Source of the DNA: Palsa-739 sp963748755
GTDB lineage: Bacteria; Actinomycetota; Thermoleophilia; Gaiellales; Gaiellaceae
Length of the DNA: 64,000 bases
Reading direction: 5' to 3'
NCBI GenBank assembly: GCA_963748755.1
Contig: CAVVKA010000001.1
Span: 134,073-198,072, forward strand
Shown here in pieces: positions 7,189-16,263 of this stretch. Position numbers and translations under genes: made by a program. The notes beneath the pieces were generated by a model. The model had not been told where the DNA came from and made no database searches. It was given only the letters and a program-made list of their open reading frames with translations. Positions within the stretch are counted from its first letter, which is position 1. Each line of letters starts with the position of its first letter.

Positions 7189-10100
7189 CTACCTGAAGAT
7201 CTCGTCGAGCCGTGCGACGAGGTTCCGGGCCTCCGGCCACCCTGCATCCACGAACGCATCGAGAACCGCGACCAAATCCATGAGGGGCTCTCCTTCACGC
7301 AGGATGTCGCGGTAGTCCGCCAACGCGGTTTCCACCAACCCGGTGACCTCGCGTGCAGCTAGGGAGTCGAAGGCGTATCCGGTTGCCTGCGATGCATCAA
7401 TCGTGAGACGGGTGAAATGCAAGACGTCGGCGGGAGCGCACGGAAGTGCGCCACGGAGAAACTCAACAAGATGGTGGGCCGAGCGGGCTGGCAAGCCGAC
7501 TGGTTCAGACCCGCCAGCTCCGTCGCAAACAGTGCCGATCACCGGCGCGACGATTGCGAAGTATCGACACAGCGCGCCCGACTCAACTTCCGGCCGATCG
7601 TCCCTCTCATATAGCCCGGAGTTGAAGTAGATCCGCGAAAGCACGGCGTCGATAGCCTCGAACGCGCCCTTCAGACGAGGTTCATCCCGTTCCGTCGGCT
7701 CCTGTTTGGCGGCGACACTAATTTCGTCGAACGCACGTCGAGCAAGCGCGTCAAGGGAATTTGCCGCGCGGCCAGCCGAATCGAGATGCTTGGGCTCAGA
7801 GATCCGGGCGACATCGATGAACTCGAAGAGGTGCCAGGCGAGTGTCGACAAGTTGGCCGGATGCGCCTCAGCGATCGCCCGCTCCAGCGCGTACTCAGCC
7901 GCCTCATTGGCCCTCGCGACGGCCATCCCTACAAGCAGTGCCGCGAGATGGTCGTCGCTGGGAAGGCGGTGCTTCTCCTGGCGGAGATAGTCGGCCCTCT
8001 GAATGAGGAGCATCAATCGATCAACCACGTCGGCCTCGCGCTCGGACGTCGCCACCCGACCTAGAACGGCGCCGATGACATCAATGACCGTGGCGTTCGA
8101 TTCGTCTCGCACGTAACCATCGACGGCCGACCAGAAATCATCCGGCGCTCCGACGACCAAACCCGGCAATCCGAGCGCTACGAGATAGCGGACAGCTGGC
8201 ACCGGATCCTTCGACAAGTCATGTATTGCCGCAAGCAGTTCCGCGTCAGGCGAGATCGCGGCGATGCGCGGGAGCCCTTGGGCGGCCTCAGTGCGAGGAG
8301 CCGGAGACCAGGCGGGTGTCTTGAACTCTCCATCTCCATCTCCATCTCTAACTTCGGTGTGCTCCGGGAAGCGGTGACGCGCGGCGGCGAGAAGGACATC
8401 CCGAACAAGTGCTAGGTCGCTTTCGGACAGGTCCTTAGCGCCGCGGGAGAGCGTCTCAGCCGTCTCGGCAATACGCGTCTGCACGGTACGTTCGAGTGCG
8501 TCAGGCAGTTCGCCAGCCGAGGCGACTCTTGCCCGCACCGTGCGCAGTGTTCGGAGAACGTCTTGAACCGCCTCGGCCGAGAGTGGTTCGTTGGCAAATT
8601 CGCGGCCGAACGCTTCAAGAGGTTGGGTCGACTCCAAGAGAGTCGCGATCTCAGGCGAGTCAACGTCAACGCCTTCCTCATGAAGCCACACGTTCGCGTC
8701 GTACGGCTCCGACCAGGTTCGGAAGCTCGTCAACGGCGGGTTCGTGGCCGCCTCGTTGTCCCCAGCAACGTCAGCGCGGAGTTTGTGCGACTCGGGTTCG
8801 GTAAGGCGAGTCTCAGGAATGCGCACTATGAGCCGACCCCACCAAGGGGGCCCCTCGTCCTCCGTCGCCTGACTGATGATCGCTCGTTCGATTCTCCGCA
8901 GAACCCCGCTGTCGAGAGTCGGGGCAACGGCGCCGAGTAGATCGGCAGCCTCCGGCGCGGTCTCTGAACTATCAAGGATCGGACGAGCCTCCAGGGCTGG
9001 CGCTAGCAGCACGCCCCACGTCTCGGGCTGCTGCACGCCGAGGCCGAGGAGCCGACGCCAGACGAAGGCCACCTGAGCGACTGCCGCAACCTCGTCGAGC
9101 GCTCGAGCCGCCTCTGGGCCTTCGAGTTCGGTCAGGTAGTCGGTGACCGCTGTCATCAGCCGCTGGTGCTCATCCGCGTGGGTACCGGGGGCATCCCAGA
9201 TGTAGCTGCCGTCACGCAAGAGAACAGCGTCGGTCTCCCCAATCTTGAATCGGAGAACTTCGGGCTGGTAATCGGCGGGCCTATGGGGCAGAACTTCCTT
9301 CAACTGAGTCATCTCATTGACGACCTCGACGAGCGTCTGAAGAGCGACGCCGGGGGACTCACGGAGAAACGCGGGCGCCGCCTCGAGCAGGCTGTACTGG
9401 ACCATGTCGAAGTCTTGGCGCCGGTTCGAGCGAAGCGCGACAACAATCCCACCCATATGAGTTGGGTCATCGCTTTCTTCAAGGTGCGAAAACACGCGCC
9501 GATAAAGCCTTCCCACGAGCTCAGGGTCGCTCACCCAGATCTGGTTCGCCGCATCAGCGAGCCGCCAAATCAGGTCGATCGCGAAGTGTGGTCGGCCGAT
9601 CGTGTCGATGATGCGCTCGATCGCACTCCGGGACTCAGCCGGCGCGCAGTCGTAGGTCTCAGCCAGCGTTTGAACTAACCAGACACCAGCCGCACGAGTG
9701 ATCTGCGCGTCTTCCATATCCAAAGCCCAAGCCAGAAGGTTCCGCGCCGCCTCATTCAAGCGGCCTCGTACTTGTGAATCCTCGGTCGCCCGCAAGGCCT
9801 GCTCGAGATAGCGCGAAACGTCCCAATAAACTTGACGCGTTGGTGTCTGCGAAATCTGAAGGGCAACGCGAGACCAGATGTCGTGGTCAATCGCGCTTTG
9901 GTTCGAAAGGGTTTGGAAGACCCTGACCACGATTCGGTTCGCGTAGTCAGTCGAACTGAGTTTCCCGAGCAAAGGCGCGATGTCCTCCGCGTCCCGCGCC
10001 TCAGCAGCGATGACCGTTGGCGGAATGACGTTCACAGCCAGGCTGATGTGCGCTTCACGGTGGGAGGCCAAAGCGTCCAGGACATTCCAGAAGGTCGAAC

Positions 10101-11157
10101 GCGCGAAAAACCAAAGCCTCCCAAAGAAGAGGGCGAGGCTCGGCCTGAGGAATACGGCTCGCGATGGATCGTCGGCTAGGAAAGCCGACAGCGACGGCGC
10201 GTCGTCGTCAAGCAGCAGAACGCTAACTGCGTAGTCGTAGAGGACATTGTGAGCGAAGGCGACGCGTTGCCCGGACGAGTCGGCGTCGCGGATCACCTCA
10301 TCGCTGTACAGGCCACGCCACGCGGCGCTCGCATGGGCCGTCAGAAGATCCTCTCGGCGAACGGATAACGATCGTTGGTCGACCATCCGCCGTGTCGCGT
10401 CGAGCAGCAGCGCGTGCCGCTCCGCCTCGTCGTCGGGAGATCGGACGCGAGCGAGCCAGAACCGTTCGAGCAGTTGGACCTGCGATCGAATCGCTGTGAC
10501 CTCCTGCGAAGAAATGTTCGTTCCGAACAACCTGTCGAGGAGCCAAAGATGGAATGGCACCCGCATGAGGTCAAGAAGTTCCTCCGGAGCCGAGCACAGA
10601 AGGCGCGGCAGCCACGGAAGTCCCTCGACGTCCGCAAGTTCAAAGTCGTTGAGCGGCGGCACCCAGAAGTGCCGGCAGTTCGCGTCGCCCAACCTGAATC
10701 TTGGGTCGGCGGCTGCCGCAACCTCGGGGAAGATTTCCGGCAGTTCTCTTGAACGCGTGGCGTCGTACGTACGAATGCTGGCTACTACCGTCCAATGGGT
10801 TGGGTCCCGTCGGGTGAACCGCCGGATGAGATTGAACGCGAAGCGTCGTGTTTTGTCCGACCGTGCCGCATCGAGCGCATCCATGACCAGGAGTCCTCGG
10901 CGACTCCCTCGTTCTTCCTCGAAGAACTCGACAGGGTCACCTTCGAAGCCGACTTGGGCCCTCAAGTCATCGTCTGTCTCGATCGGGGCACGATCGAGGG
11001 GCAGGTAAATGCAGTGCACGTCGGGCGAGGCGATCGCGGACTCCGCGAACTCCCTAAGCAGGAAGGTCTTTCCGGCCCCTGGCGCGCCAATGACTACGCC
11101 ACTCTGCTGGGCGAAGACCGAGAAAGCCTGATCAAGAGCGGGGCGGCGAATGATCAA
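7189..11157 (-). CDS. large STAND/NACHT-like P-loop NTPase paired with a SIR2 protein
   Basis: A 1322-residue protein. Walker A GAPGAGKT is at residues 24-31, Walker B-like LLVMDALDA near 89-97, and a sensor-1-like VVASIRTYD near 122. A winged-helix-like region follows with a PFHLWLLDRLF motif near 208, then FAHNVLYDYAVSVLLL near 300. The remaining ~1000 residues are helical and repeat-like (HEAT/TPR-type, by appearance), as in STAND sensor proteins. No TM segment or nuclease motif seen. The TTG start overlaps the stop of the upstream SIR2 gene (TTGA), so the two are translationally coupled. Base composition is clearly lower in GC than the flanking suf genes, suggesting transfer. Inferred role: ligand sensor/oligomerising ATPase that activates the SIR2 effector. 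Confidence 0.8.
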   Translation of the reverse strand: MIIRRPALDQAFSVFAQQSGVVIGAPGAGKTFLLREFAESAIASPDVHCIYLPLDRAPIETDDDLRAQVGFEGDPVEFFEEERGSRRGLLVMDALDAARSDKTRRFAFNLIRRFTRRDPTHWTVVASIRTYDATRSRELPEIFPEVAAAADPRFRLGDANCRHFWVPPLNDFELADVEGLPWLPRLLCSAPEELLDLMRVPFHLWLLDRLFGTNISSQEVTAIRSQVQLLERFWLARVRSPDDEAERHALLLDATRRMVDQRSLSVRREDLLTAHASAAWRGLYSDEVIRDADSSGQRVAFAHNVLYDYAVSVLLLDDDAPSLSAFLADDPSRAVFLRPSLALFFGRLWFFARSTFWNVLDALASHREAHISLAVNVIPPTVIAAEARDAEDIAPLLGKLSSTDYANRIVVRVFQTLSNQSAIDHDIWSRVALQISQTPTRQVYWDVSRYLEQALRATEDSQVRGRLNEAARNLLAWALDMEDAQITRAAGVWLVQTLAETYDCAPAESRSAIERIIDTIGRPHFAIDLIWRLADAANQIWVSDPELVGRLYRRVFSHLEESDDPTHMGGIVVALRSNRRQDFDMVQYSLLEAAPAFLRESPGVALQTLVEVVNEMTQLKEVLPHRPADYQPEVLRFKIGETDAVLLRDGSYIWDAPGTHADEHQRLMTAVTDYLTELEGPEAARALDEVAAVAQVAFVWRRLLGLGVQQPETWGVLLAPALEARPILDSSETAPEAADLLGAVAPTLDSGVLRRIERAIISQATEDEGPPWWGRLIVRIPETRLTEPESHKLRADVAGDNEAATNPPLTSFRTWSEPYDANVWLHEEGVDVDSPEIATLLESTQPLEAFGREFANEPLSAEAVQDVLRTLRTVRARVASAGELPDALERTVQTRIAETAETLSRGAKDLSESDLALVRDVLLAAARHRFPEHTEVRDGDGDGEFKTPAWSPAPRTEAAQGLPRIAAISPDAELLAAIHDLSKDPVPAVRYLVALGLPGLVVGAPDDFWSAVDGYVRDESNATVIDVIGAVLGRVATSEREADVVDRLMLLIQRADYLRQEKHRLPSDDHLAALLVGMAVARANEAAEYALERAIAEAHPANLSTLAWHLFEFIDVARISEPKHLDSAGRAANSLDALARRAFDEISVAAKQEPTERDEPRLKGAFEAIDAVLSRIYFNSGLYERDDRPEVESGALCRYFAIVAPVIGTVCDGAGGSEPVGLPARSAHHLVEFLRGALPCAPADVLHFTRLTIDASQATGYAFDSLAAREVTGLVETALADYRDILREGEPLMDLVAVLDAFVDAGWPEARNLVARLDEIFR

Positions 11158-12182
11158 AGCTCGAGCATCCTTGCGGAGAAGCTCTCCGTCCGATCTGGGT
11201 CAACCAAGCGCTGTGGCTCTTGCGGTTGGCCCGCCATCGAGTCGAGCAGCTCGTCCAATCCTGAGTGATCATCCGGCAGGCCGTCGGCTCGGCCCACGTC
11301 GTAGATGATCGGCGTGATCCCAGCTTCGCGACAGCGGAATGTGACTGCGTCGCGTTGACCGTCATCTGCGGCTCCCATGATCGCGAAGTGACCGAGCTGG
11401 TGGCCCCGACCGAAGTCGCGATCCGTAATGTCCAGCAGCTGTACGAGTGCGGGGTCATCGAGGCTGAAGCCGACAAAGAGCACTGGGTGTGCGACGAGGA
11501 TTGACCAGAGCACACGACGATGAAGCGTGTCGAGCGGACCAAGGCGACGCCCCTCTCGATCTAGGTCATCGGGAGTGCTCCCAGGAGAGTCTTCCTCGCC
11601 AGCAATTGCACCGTAGCTCCTGCCATAGTCGTGTGCAGTAAGAACGAGGCGCTGTGGATCCCGGTGCTGACCGTGAGCGTGTAGGACATACCTATGACCC
11701 GCGCCCTCTCCCAGGTCGCGCAGAAAGTTGAAGACTTCGTAGGCGCGTTCGCCGCATAGGTCAAGCGCCTGGCACGGCTGATTGCCGAGCTCATGATTCG
11801 CGGCGGTCTGTGCGTACTCGAGCGCCGGGTCGTAGTTGGTGGTGACGACTCCCCTAGTACGGAGCCTCACTAGTGCCTGCTGCCGCGAGCCGAATCCCTG
11901 CCCGTGCTTCGGGCCGAAGGTTTCTTGCAGAGTCGCGTAATAGTCGTCAAGACGGCCCTCCGCCTTGAACGCGTCGCGAATTTGCTGCGCGCGTTCGAGA
12001 AGTGAAGTGCCTTCATCAAGAGACGTCGCGGAATCGCCTAGTCCGTAGCGAAGCTCTTCCAAAAGGCGCGCCCATGGTGGATAACCGAGATCGGCCGTAG
12101 CACCCGCGCCAGCGAACAGCACTACACGGCCGCTGGCCAGCTCGTGCACCAGTGCTCCGGGGACCGACACGCTGGCAGCCAA
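11154..12182 (-). CDS. SIR2-like (SIR2_2) NAD-binding effector, putative antiphage NADase
   Basis: A 342-residue soluble protein with the SIR2-like Rossmann motifs. GAGAT (25-29) follows VVLF; TTNYD (114-118) gives the conserved Asn116 and Asp118; LHAHG (168/170) gives the candidate catalytic His; FVGFSLDDP near 240 closes the fold. In antiphage systems (ThsA, DSR, Avs5, SIR2-HerA, SIR2-APAZ) such domains deplete NAD+ on activation. The Zn ribbon of true deacetylase sirtuins is absent. Start: TTG at 12182, or GTG at 12170. It begins 35 bp after sufD on the same strand, so it may use suf transcription. It is coupled to the NTPase gene, and GC is lower than in neighbours. Confidence 0.82.
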   Translation of the reverse strand: MAASVSVPGALVHELASGRVVLFAGAGATADLGYPPWARLLEELRYGLGDSATSLDEGTSLLERAQQIRDAFKAEGRLDDYYATLQETFGPKHGQGFGSRQQALVRLRTRGVVTTNYDPALEYAQTAANHELGNQPCQALDLCGERAYEVFNFLRDLGEGAGHRYVLHAHGQHRDPQRLVLTAHDYGRSYGAIAGEEDSPGSTPDDLDREGRRLGPLDTLHRRVLWSILVAHPVLFVGFSLDDPALVQLLDITDRDFGRGHQLGHFAIMGAADDGQRDAVTFRCREAGITPIIYDVGRADGLPDDHSGLDELLDSMAGQPQEPQRLVDPDRTESFSARMLEL

Positions 12183-12217
12183 CCACGCGTGGCGGATTCA
12201 CGCAATGGACGCGTCGG

Positions 12218-13369
12218 CTACGCCTGAGGGATCCGAGCCTCGAGCGCTGCCGTAACGGCCTCGCGCACGGGCTCGAGCTCGATCCGGTCGAGCACTTCCT
12301 GGAAGAAGCCGCGCACGATCAGCCGCTCAGCCTCGAAGCGCGTGAGCCCGCGGCTCATCAAATAGAACATGTCCTCCCGGTTGACCCGCCCGACCGTCGC
12401 CGCATGCGTGCAGCGGACGTCGTTCGCCAGGATCTCGAGGCCCGGGATCGGCACGGCGTGCGTCGTCGGCGACAGCATCAGGTTGCGGCACTCCTGGTAC
12501 GCGTTCGTCTGCTGCGCGTCCTTCTCCACGCGGATCATCCCGCGCCACACCGCCGTCGCCTCGTCGCGCAGCGCGCCCTTGAAGGCGAAGTCGCTCTCGC
12601 AGTCGGGCGCGATGTGCTCCTGGAACGTGTCGTAGTCGAGGTGCTGCGTGCCGTCGGCGAAGTACGCGCCCGTCACACGCGACGTTGCCCCGCGGCCCGA
12701 GAGGTCGTTCTGGATCCGCGTCTTGCCCTTCTTCGAGCCGAAGCCGCCGGCGACCCAGTCGAGCTCGGCGTCGCGCTCGACGCGCGCGTGGTGATTCGCG
12801 AAATGCCATGTCTCGCGAGAGAGGTTCTGCAGGGAGACGTACTCGAGCTTCGCGGCCGGCTCGACGAAGAGCTCCGTGACCGCGTTCGAGTAGGCCTCCG
12901 TGTCTGCCGCCGGTGAGGCGTACTCCTCGATCAGCGACCCGCGCGCGCCCTCCTCGACCACGACGACGAGCCGCCAAAACGTCTGCCCCGTCACCGCGAT
13001 GCGGACGTAGAGCGGCTTCTCGAGCTCGACGCCTTTCGGGATGACGACAAGCAGGCCGTGCTGCCAGAGCGCCGCGTTGTGGGCCGCGAACTTCTCGTCC
13101 CAGCCGACGAGCGAGTACAGGCGCTCGTGCTCCTGGGGAAGCGGCGCGAAGGTCACCCCGTCCGGCGCCTTCTCGATCTCGATCCCGTCAGCGGTAACCG
13201 TCGCGTAGCCGGCGACGTCGAGGTCGAGCAACGTCTCGATCTCGGCCGACGCAGCTCCCGCGAAGCTCTCGGGGTCGAAGCCGCGCAGGTCGGTGAAGCG
13301 CCAGTGCTCCTCGGTCGTGTCCGGGAGCGGCAGCGCCTCGTAGGCGGCGAGCGCGTCAGACCTCGTCAT
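12218..13369 (-). CDS. sufD: SufD, Fe-S assembly SufBCD complex subunit
   Basis: A 383-residue SufD-family protein: N-terminal WRFTDLR segment, a central beta-helix and the conserved C-terminal block with CTHAATVGRVNREDMFYLMSRG near 320-340. SufD pairs with SufB, and with SufC forms the scaffold that builds clusters. Its ATG lies 14 bp inside the last VOC gene, so translation is coupled to the sufCB-VOC operon. The key His in the C-terminal core (THAA) is kept. Downstream, the usual neighbour sufS has been separated by about 7.7 kb. Confidence 0.94.
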   Translation of the reverse strand: MTRSDALAAYEALPLPDTTEEHWRFTDLRGFDPESFAGAASAEIETLLDLDVAGYATVTADGIEIEKAPDGVTFAPLPQEHERLYSLVGWDEKFAAHNAALWQHGLLVVIPKGVELEKPLYVRIAVTGQTFWRLVVVVEEGARGSLIEEYASPAADTEAYSNAVTELFVEPAAKLEYVSLQNLSRETWHFANHHARVERDAELDWVAGGFGSKKGKTRIQNDLSGRGATSRVTGAYFADGTQHLDYDTFQEHIAPDCESDFAFKGALRDEATAVWRGMIRVEKDAQQTNAYQECRNLMLSPTTHAVPIPGLEILANDVRCTHAATVGRVNREDMFYLMSRGLTRFEAERLIVRGFFQEVLDRIELEPVREAVTAALEARIPQA

Positions 13370-13736
13370 ACGCCTTGTACCTGTGGTGGAGGAGGATCCT
13401 GTTCCCGGCCGGGTCGCTGATGCCGGCGCCGTTGCAGACGCCGGAGTCCCACATCTCGCCGACCTCCAGGCCCTTCGCCTCTAGCTCCGCCTTCGCCGCC
13501 GCGACGTCAGGCACGCCGAGCGCGATCGTCGCCGGTGGGAGGGCGGCGAACTCGTACTCGTGCGTGTGCGGCGTCATCACCGCGAGGGTGACGTTCGACG
13601 CCTCGTACTCGACCCAGTCCTCGTGGTCGAGGCGCTCGTTGCGCGGCAGGCCGAGGACGTCGCCGTAGAAGTGCTTCGCGGCCTCGATGTCGTCCACCGG
13701 GACGCGGATGTAGTCGACGCGCGTGATCTCCATCAT
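13356..13736 (-). CDS. VOC-family (glyoxalase/bleomycin-resistance fold) protein 4 of 4
   Basis: A 126-residue single VOC domain protein with two beta-alpha-beta-beta-beta modules: MEITRVDYIRVPVDDIEAAKHFY at the start, SGVCNGAGISDPAGNRILLHHRY at the end. It lies in an uninterrupted array of four VOC genes between sufB and sufD. Here the usual GVCH of its neighbours is GVCN, so one putative metal ligand position differs. The ATG overlaps the previous VOC stop (ATGA) and its own stop lies 14 bp inside sufD. Substrate unknown; the operon position suggests a task linked to thiol or oxidative stress, which is inference. Confidence 0.85.
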   Translation of the reverse strand: MMEITRVDYIRVPVDDIEAAKHFYGDVLGLPRNERLDHEDWVEYEASNVTLAVMTPHTHEYEFAALPPATIALGVPDVAAAKAELEAKGLEVGEMWDSGVCNGAGISDPAGNRILLHHRYKAYDEV

Positions 13737-14122
13737 GGCGTCGTCCCGTCGGGGTAGGGCGCGTAGCGGTGGTGCAGGGCGAGCCCGTTGCCGTCGGGAT
13801 CCGTGAAGGCGGCGCCGTGGCAGACGCCCGAATCCCAGGACTCGCCCGTGAACTCGACTCCGGCGGCCTCGAGCTTCGCCTTCGCCTCGGCGACGTCGGG
13901 AACGCGAAAGACGATGGAGGCGATCGGCAGCGGCGCAAACGGCGCGTCGATGTGCTCGGGCGAGACGATGGCGAGCGTGGTGTTGCCGGTCTCGAACTCG
14001 ATCCACGAGCCCGTCGAATTCGGGTTCTTCGTCAGCCCGAGCGTCTCGCCGTAGAACCTGGCGGCGCGCTCGCGGTCGCGCGTCGGAACCGCGACGAAGT
14101 CGGTGCGCTGCACGTCAATCAT
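13733..14122 (-). CDS. VOC-family protein 3 of 4
   Basis: A 129-residue single VOC domain protein starting IDVQRTDFVAVPTRDRERAARFY, ending with the shared SGVCHGAAFTDPDGNGLALHHRY block. It overlaps the previous VOC gene by 8 bp and the next by 4 bp (ATGA). Clear paralogue of the other three array members, pointing to tandem duplication followed by divergence. Dimers of such half-glyoxalase proteins form two metal sites in known members. Substrate cannot be told from the sequence. Confidence 0.88.
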   Translation of the reverse strand: MIDVQRTDFVAVPTRDRERAARFYGETLGLTKNPNSTGSWIEFETGNTTLAIVSPEHIDAPFAPLPIASIVFRVPDVAEAKAKLEAAGVEFTGESWDSGVCHGAAFTDPDGNGLALHHRYAPYPDGTTP

Positions 14123-14483
14123 TCGGCGCGTACCTCCGGTGCAGCATGAAGCGATTGCCGTCGGGATCCGCGAACGGGGCCATGTGACACACGCCGGTGT
14201 CGTAGGTGTCGCCGACGAACTCGATCCCGCGACCCTCGAGCTCCTGGCGCGTCTCGGCGACGTCTGCCACGCGCAGCGCGATCGGTCCCCCGTTTCCCTG
14301 GGTGAACTCGCCGCCGATCGACTTCGGGTCGATCAGGTACAGGAAGACGTTGTCGCCGAGCTTGAACTCGGGGAAGCCGCCTTCGCCGGTCTGCGGCAGG
14401 CCGAGCGTGTCGCGGTACCACGCCGTCGAGCGCTCCAGGTCCGAAACCGGGACCGAGACGAAGTCGACGTGCTCGACGTTCAT
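14115..14483 (-). CDS. VOC-family protein 2 of 4
   Basis: A 122-residue single VOC domain protein. ATG at 14483 overlaps the stop of VOC 1 by 4 bp (ATGA), which selects it over the longer antisense-derived frame. N-terminus MNVEHVDFVSVPVSDLERSTAW, C-terminal TGVCHMAPFADPDGNRFMLHRRY. The central strand carries VFLYLIDP rather than the shorter form of its neighbours. It is part of the coupled sufC-sufB-VOC-sufD operon and presumably co-expressed with Fe-S assembly. Confidence 0.88.
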   Translation of the reverse strand: MNVEHVDFVSVPVSDLERSTAWYRDTLGLPQTGEGGFPEFKLGDNVFLYLIDPKSIGGEFTQGNGGPIALRVADVAETRQELEGRGIEFVGDTYDTGVCHMAPFADPDGNRFMLHRRYAPND

Positions 14484-14845
14484 GTGTACGGAGCGAACCG
14501 CTTGTGGAGCACGAGCGGGTTGCCGTCCGGGTCGAGGAACGTGGCCATGTGGCAGACACGCGTCTCGACGGTCTCGCCGACGAACTCGACGCCCTTCGCC
14601 TCGAGCTCGGCCCGCGCCGCTTCGACGTCGTCCACGTGAAGCAGCACGATGGCATTCGGCTGCGGCTTGAACTCCTCGCCCCACTCCTCTGGCATCCAGA
14701 TGCCGAAGCAGGTGTCGCCGACCCAGAACTCCGCCTTCGCGTGCTCGTCGGGACGCAACCCCAGCGTCTCGACGTAGAACTGCCGCGACCGCTCCCAATC
14801 AGTTGACGGAATGCCGACCGCGTCGACCTTCGCGATCGAGCTCAA
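14480..14845 (-). CDS. VOC-family protein 1 of 4
   Basis: A 121-residue single VOC domain protein. The TTG start at 14845 overlaps the sufB stop (TTGA); no ATG or GTG gives a complete first strand, so TTG is chosen. N-terminus (TTG read as Met) SSIAKVDAVGIPSTDWERSRQFY, C-terminal TRVCHMATFLDPDGNPLVLHKRF. The Cys-His pair before the DPDGN turn is shared with VOC 2 and 3. First gene of the VOC array and directly coupled to sufB. Confidence 0.86.
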   Translation of the reverse strand: MSSIAKVDAVGIPSTDWERSRQFYVETLGLRPDEHAKAEFWVGDTCFGIWMPEEWGEEFKPQPNAIVLLHVDDVEAARAELEAKGVEFVGETVETRVCHMATFLDPDGNPLVLHKRFAPYT

Positions 14846-16263
14846 CCGACCGAGCCCTCCATCTGCAGCTGGATGAGCCGGTTCATCTCGACCGCGTACT
14901 CAAGCGGCAGCTCCTTCGTGATCGGCTCGACGAAGCCGCTCACGATCATCGCGCTCGCCTCCGCCTCGGTGAGCCCGCGCGACATGAGGTAGAAGAGCTG
15001 CTCCTCGCCGATCTTCGAGACGGTCGCCTCGTGGCCGATGTCGACGTCGTCCGCGTCGATCTTGATGTACGGGTACGTGTCCGAGCGCGACTCCTCGTCG
15101 AGGATCAGCGCGTCGCACACCACCTTCGACTTCGAGCCGACCGCGTTCTTGTTCACCTCGAGCAGCCCGCGGTAGCCCGCGCGGCCGCCGTTCTTCGAGA
15201 TCGACTTCGAAGTGATGACGGACGTCGTGTTCGGCGCGACGTGCACGGCCTTGCCGCCCGCGTCCTGGTGCTGCCCGGAGCCGGCGAACGCGATCGACAG
15301 CACCTCGCCGTGCGCCCGCTCGCCCATCAGCCAGATCGCCGGGTACTTCATCGTCAGCTTCGAGCCGAGGTTCCCGTCGACCCATTCCATCGTCGCGTCC
15401 TCGTAGGCGACGGCGCGCTTCGTGACGAGGTTGTAGACGTTGTTCGACCAGTTCTGGATCGTCGTGTAGCGGCAGCGGCCGCCCTTCTTGACGACGATCT
15501 CGACGACTGCGCTGTGCAGCGAGTCGGTCGAGTAGATCGGGGCCGTGCAGCCCTCGACGTAGTGCACGTAGGCGCCCTCGTCGACGAGGATCAGCGTCCG
15601 CTCGAACTGGCCCATGTTTTCGGCGTTGATGCGGAAGTAGGCCTGCAGCGGCATCTCGATCGAGACGCCCGGCGGCACGTAGATGAAGGAGCCGCCCGAC
15701 CAGACCGCCGAGTTGAGCGCCGCGAACTTGTTGTCGTTCTGCGGGATGATCGTCCCGAAGTACTGCTTGAACAGATCCTCGTGCTCGCGCAGCGCCGTGT
15801 CGGTGTCGAGGAAGATGACGCCCTTCTTCGTCAGGTCGTCCTGAAGCTTGTGGTAGACGACCTCCGACTCGTACTGGGCGCCGACGCCTGCGAGGTACTT
15901 CTTCTCAGCCTCCGGGATGCCGAGCTTGTCCCACGTGTCCAGGATGTCGGCCGGCAGGTCCTCCCACGACTTCGCCTGATTCTCGGTCGGCTTGATGTAG
16001 TAGAAGATGTTGTCGAAGTCGATGTCGTTCAGGTTGCCGCCCCACTGTGGCAGCGGGCGCGCGAGGAAGTAGTCCAGGCTCTTGTGCCGGAACTTCCGCA
16101 TCCACTCCGGCTCGTTCTTGTGCTCGGCGATCGCCTCGACCAGCTCGTGCGACAAGCCGCGGCCGGACTTGAAGAAATAATCCTTCGCCTCGTCGGGGTT
16201 CGAGAATCCGTACTTGTATTCGCTGCGAATTCCTTTGACGACGTCGGTCTCTGTCTGGCTCAC
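14842..16263 (-). CDS. sufB: SufB, Fe-S cluster scaffold subunit
   Basis: A 473-residue SufB, normal length. It shows the N-terminal YKYGFSNPDEAKDYFFKSGRGL, VDEGAYVHYVEGCTAP with the conserved Cys near 240, RCRYTTIQNWS, and the C-terminal SKIGEEQLFYLMSRGL block. GTG at 16263 overlaps the sufC stop (GTGA); this start gives the exact family N-terminus (SQTETDVVKGIRSEYK), so longer versions are rejected. SufB is the main scaffold for nascent clusters, with SufC ATPase and SufD. Confidence 0.96.
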   Translation of the reverse strand: MSQTETDVVKGIRSEYKYGFSNPDEAKDYFFKSGRGLSHELVEAIAEHKNEPEWMRKFRHKSLDYFLARPLPQWGGNLNDIDFDNIFYYIKPTENQAKSWEDLPADILDTWDKLGIPEAEKKYLAGVGAQYESEVVYHKLQDDLTKKGVIFLDTDTALREHEDLFKQYFGTIIPQNDNKFAALNSAVWSGGSFIYVPPGVSIEMPLQAYFRINAENMGQFERTLILVDEGAYVHYVEGCTAPIYSTDSLHSAVVEIVVKKGGRCRYTTIQNWSNNVYNLVTKRAVAYEDATMEWVDGNLGSKLTMKYPAIWLMGERAHGEVLSIAFAGSGQHQDAGGKAVHVAPNTTSVITSKSISKNGGRAGYRGLLEVNKNAVGSKSKVVCDALILDEESRSDTYPYIKIDADDVDIGHEATVSKIGEEQLFYLMSRGLTEAEASAMIVSGFVEPITKELPLEYAVEMNRLIQLQMEGSVG

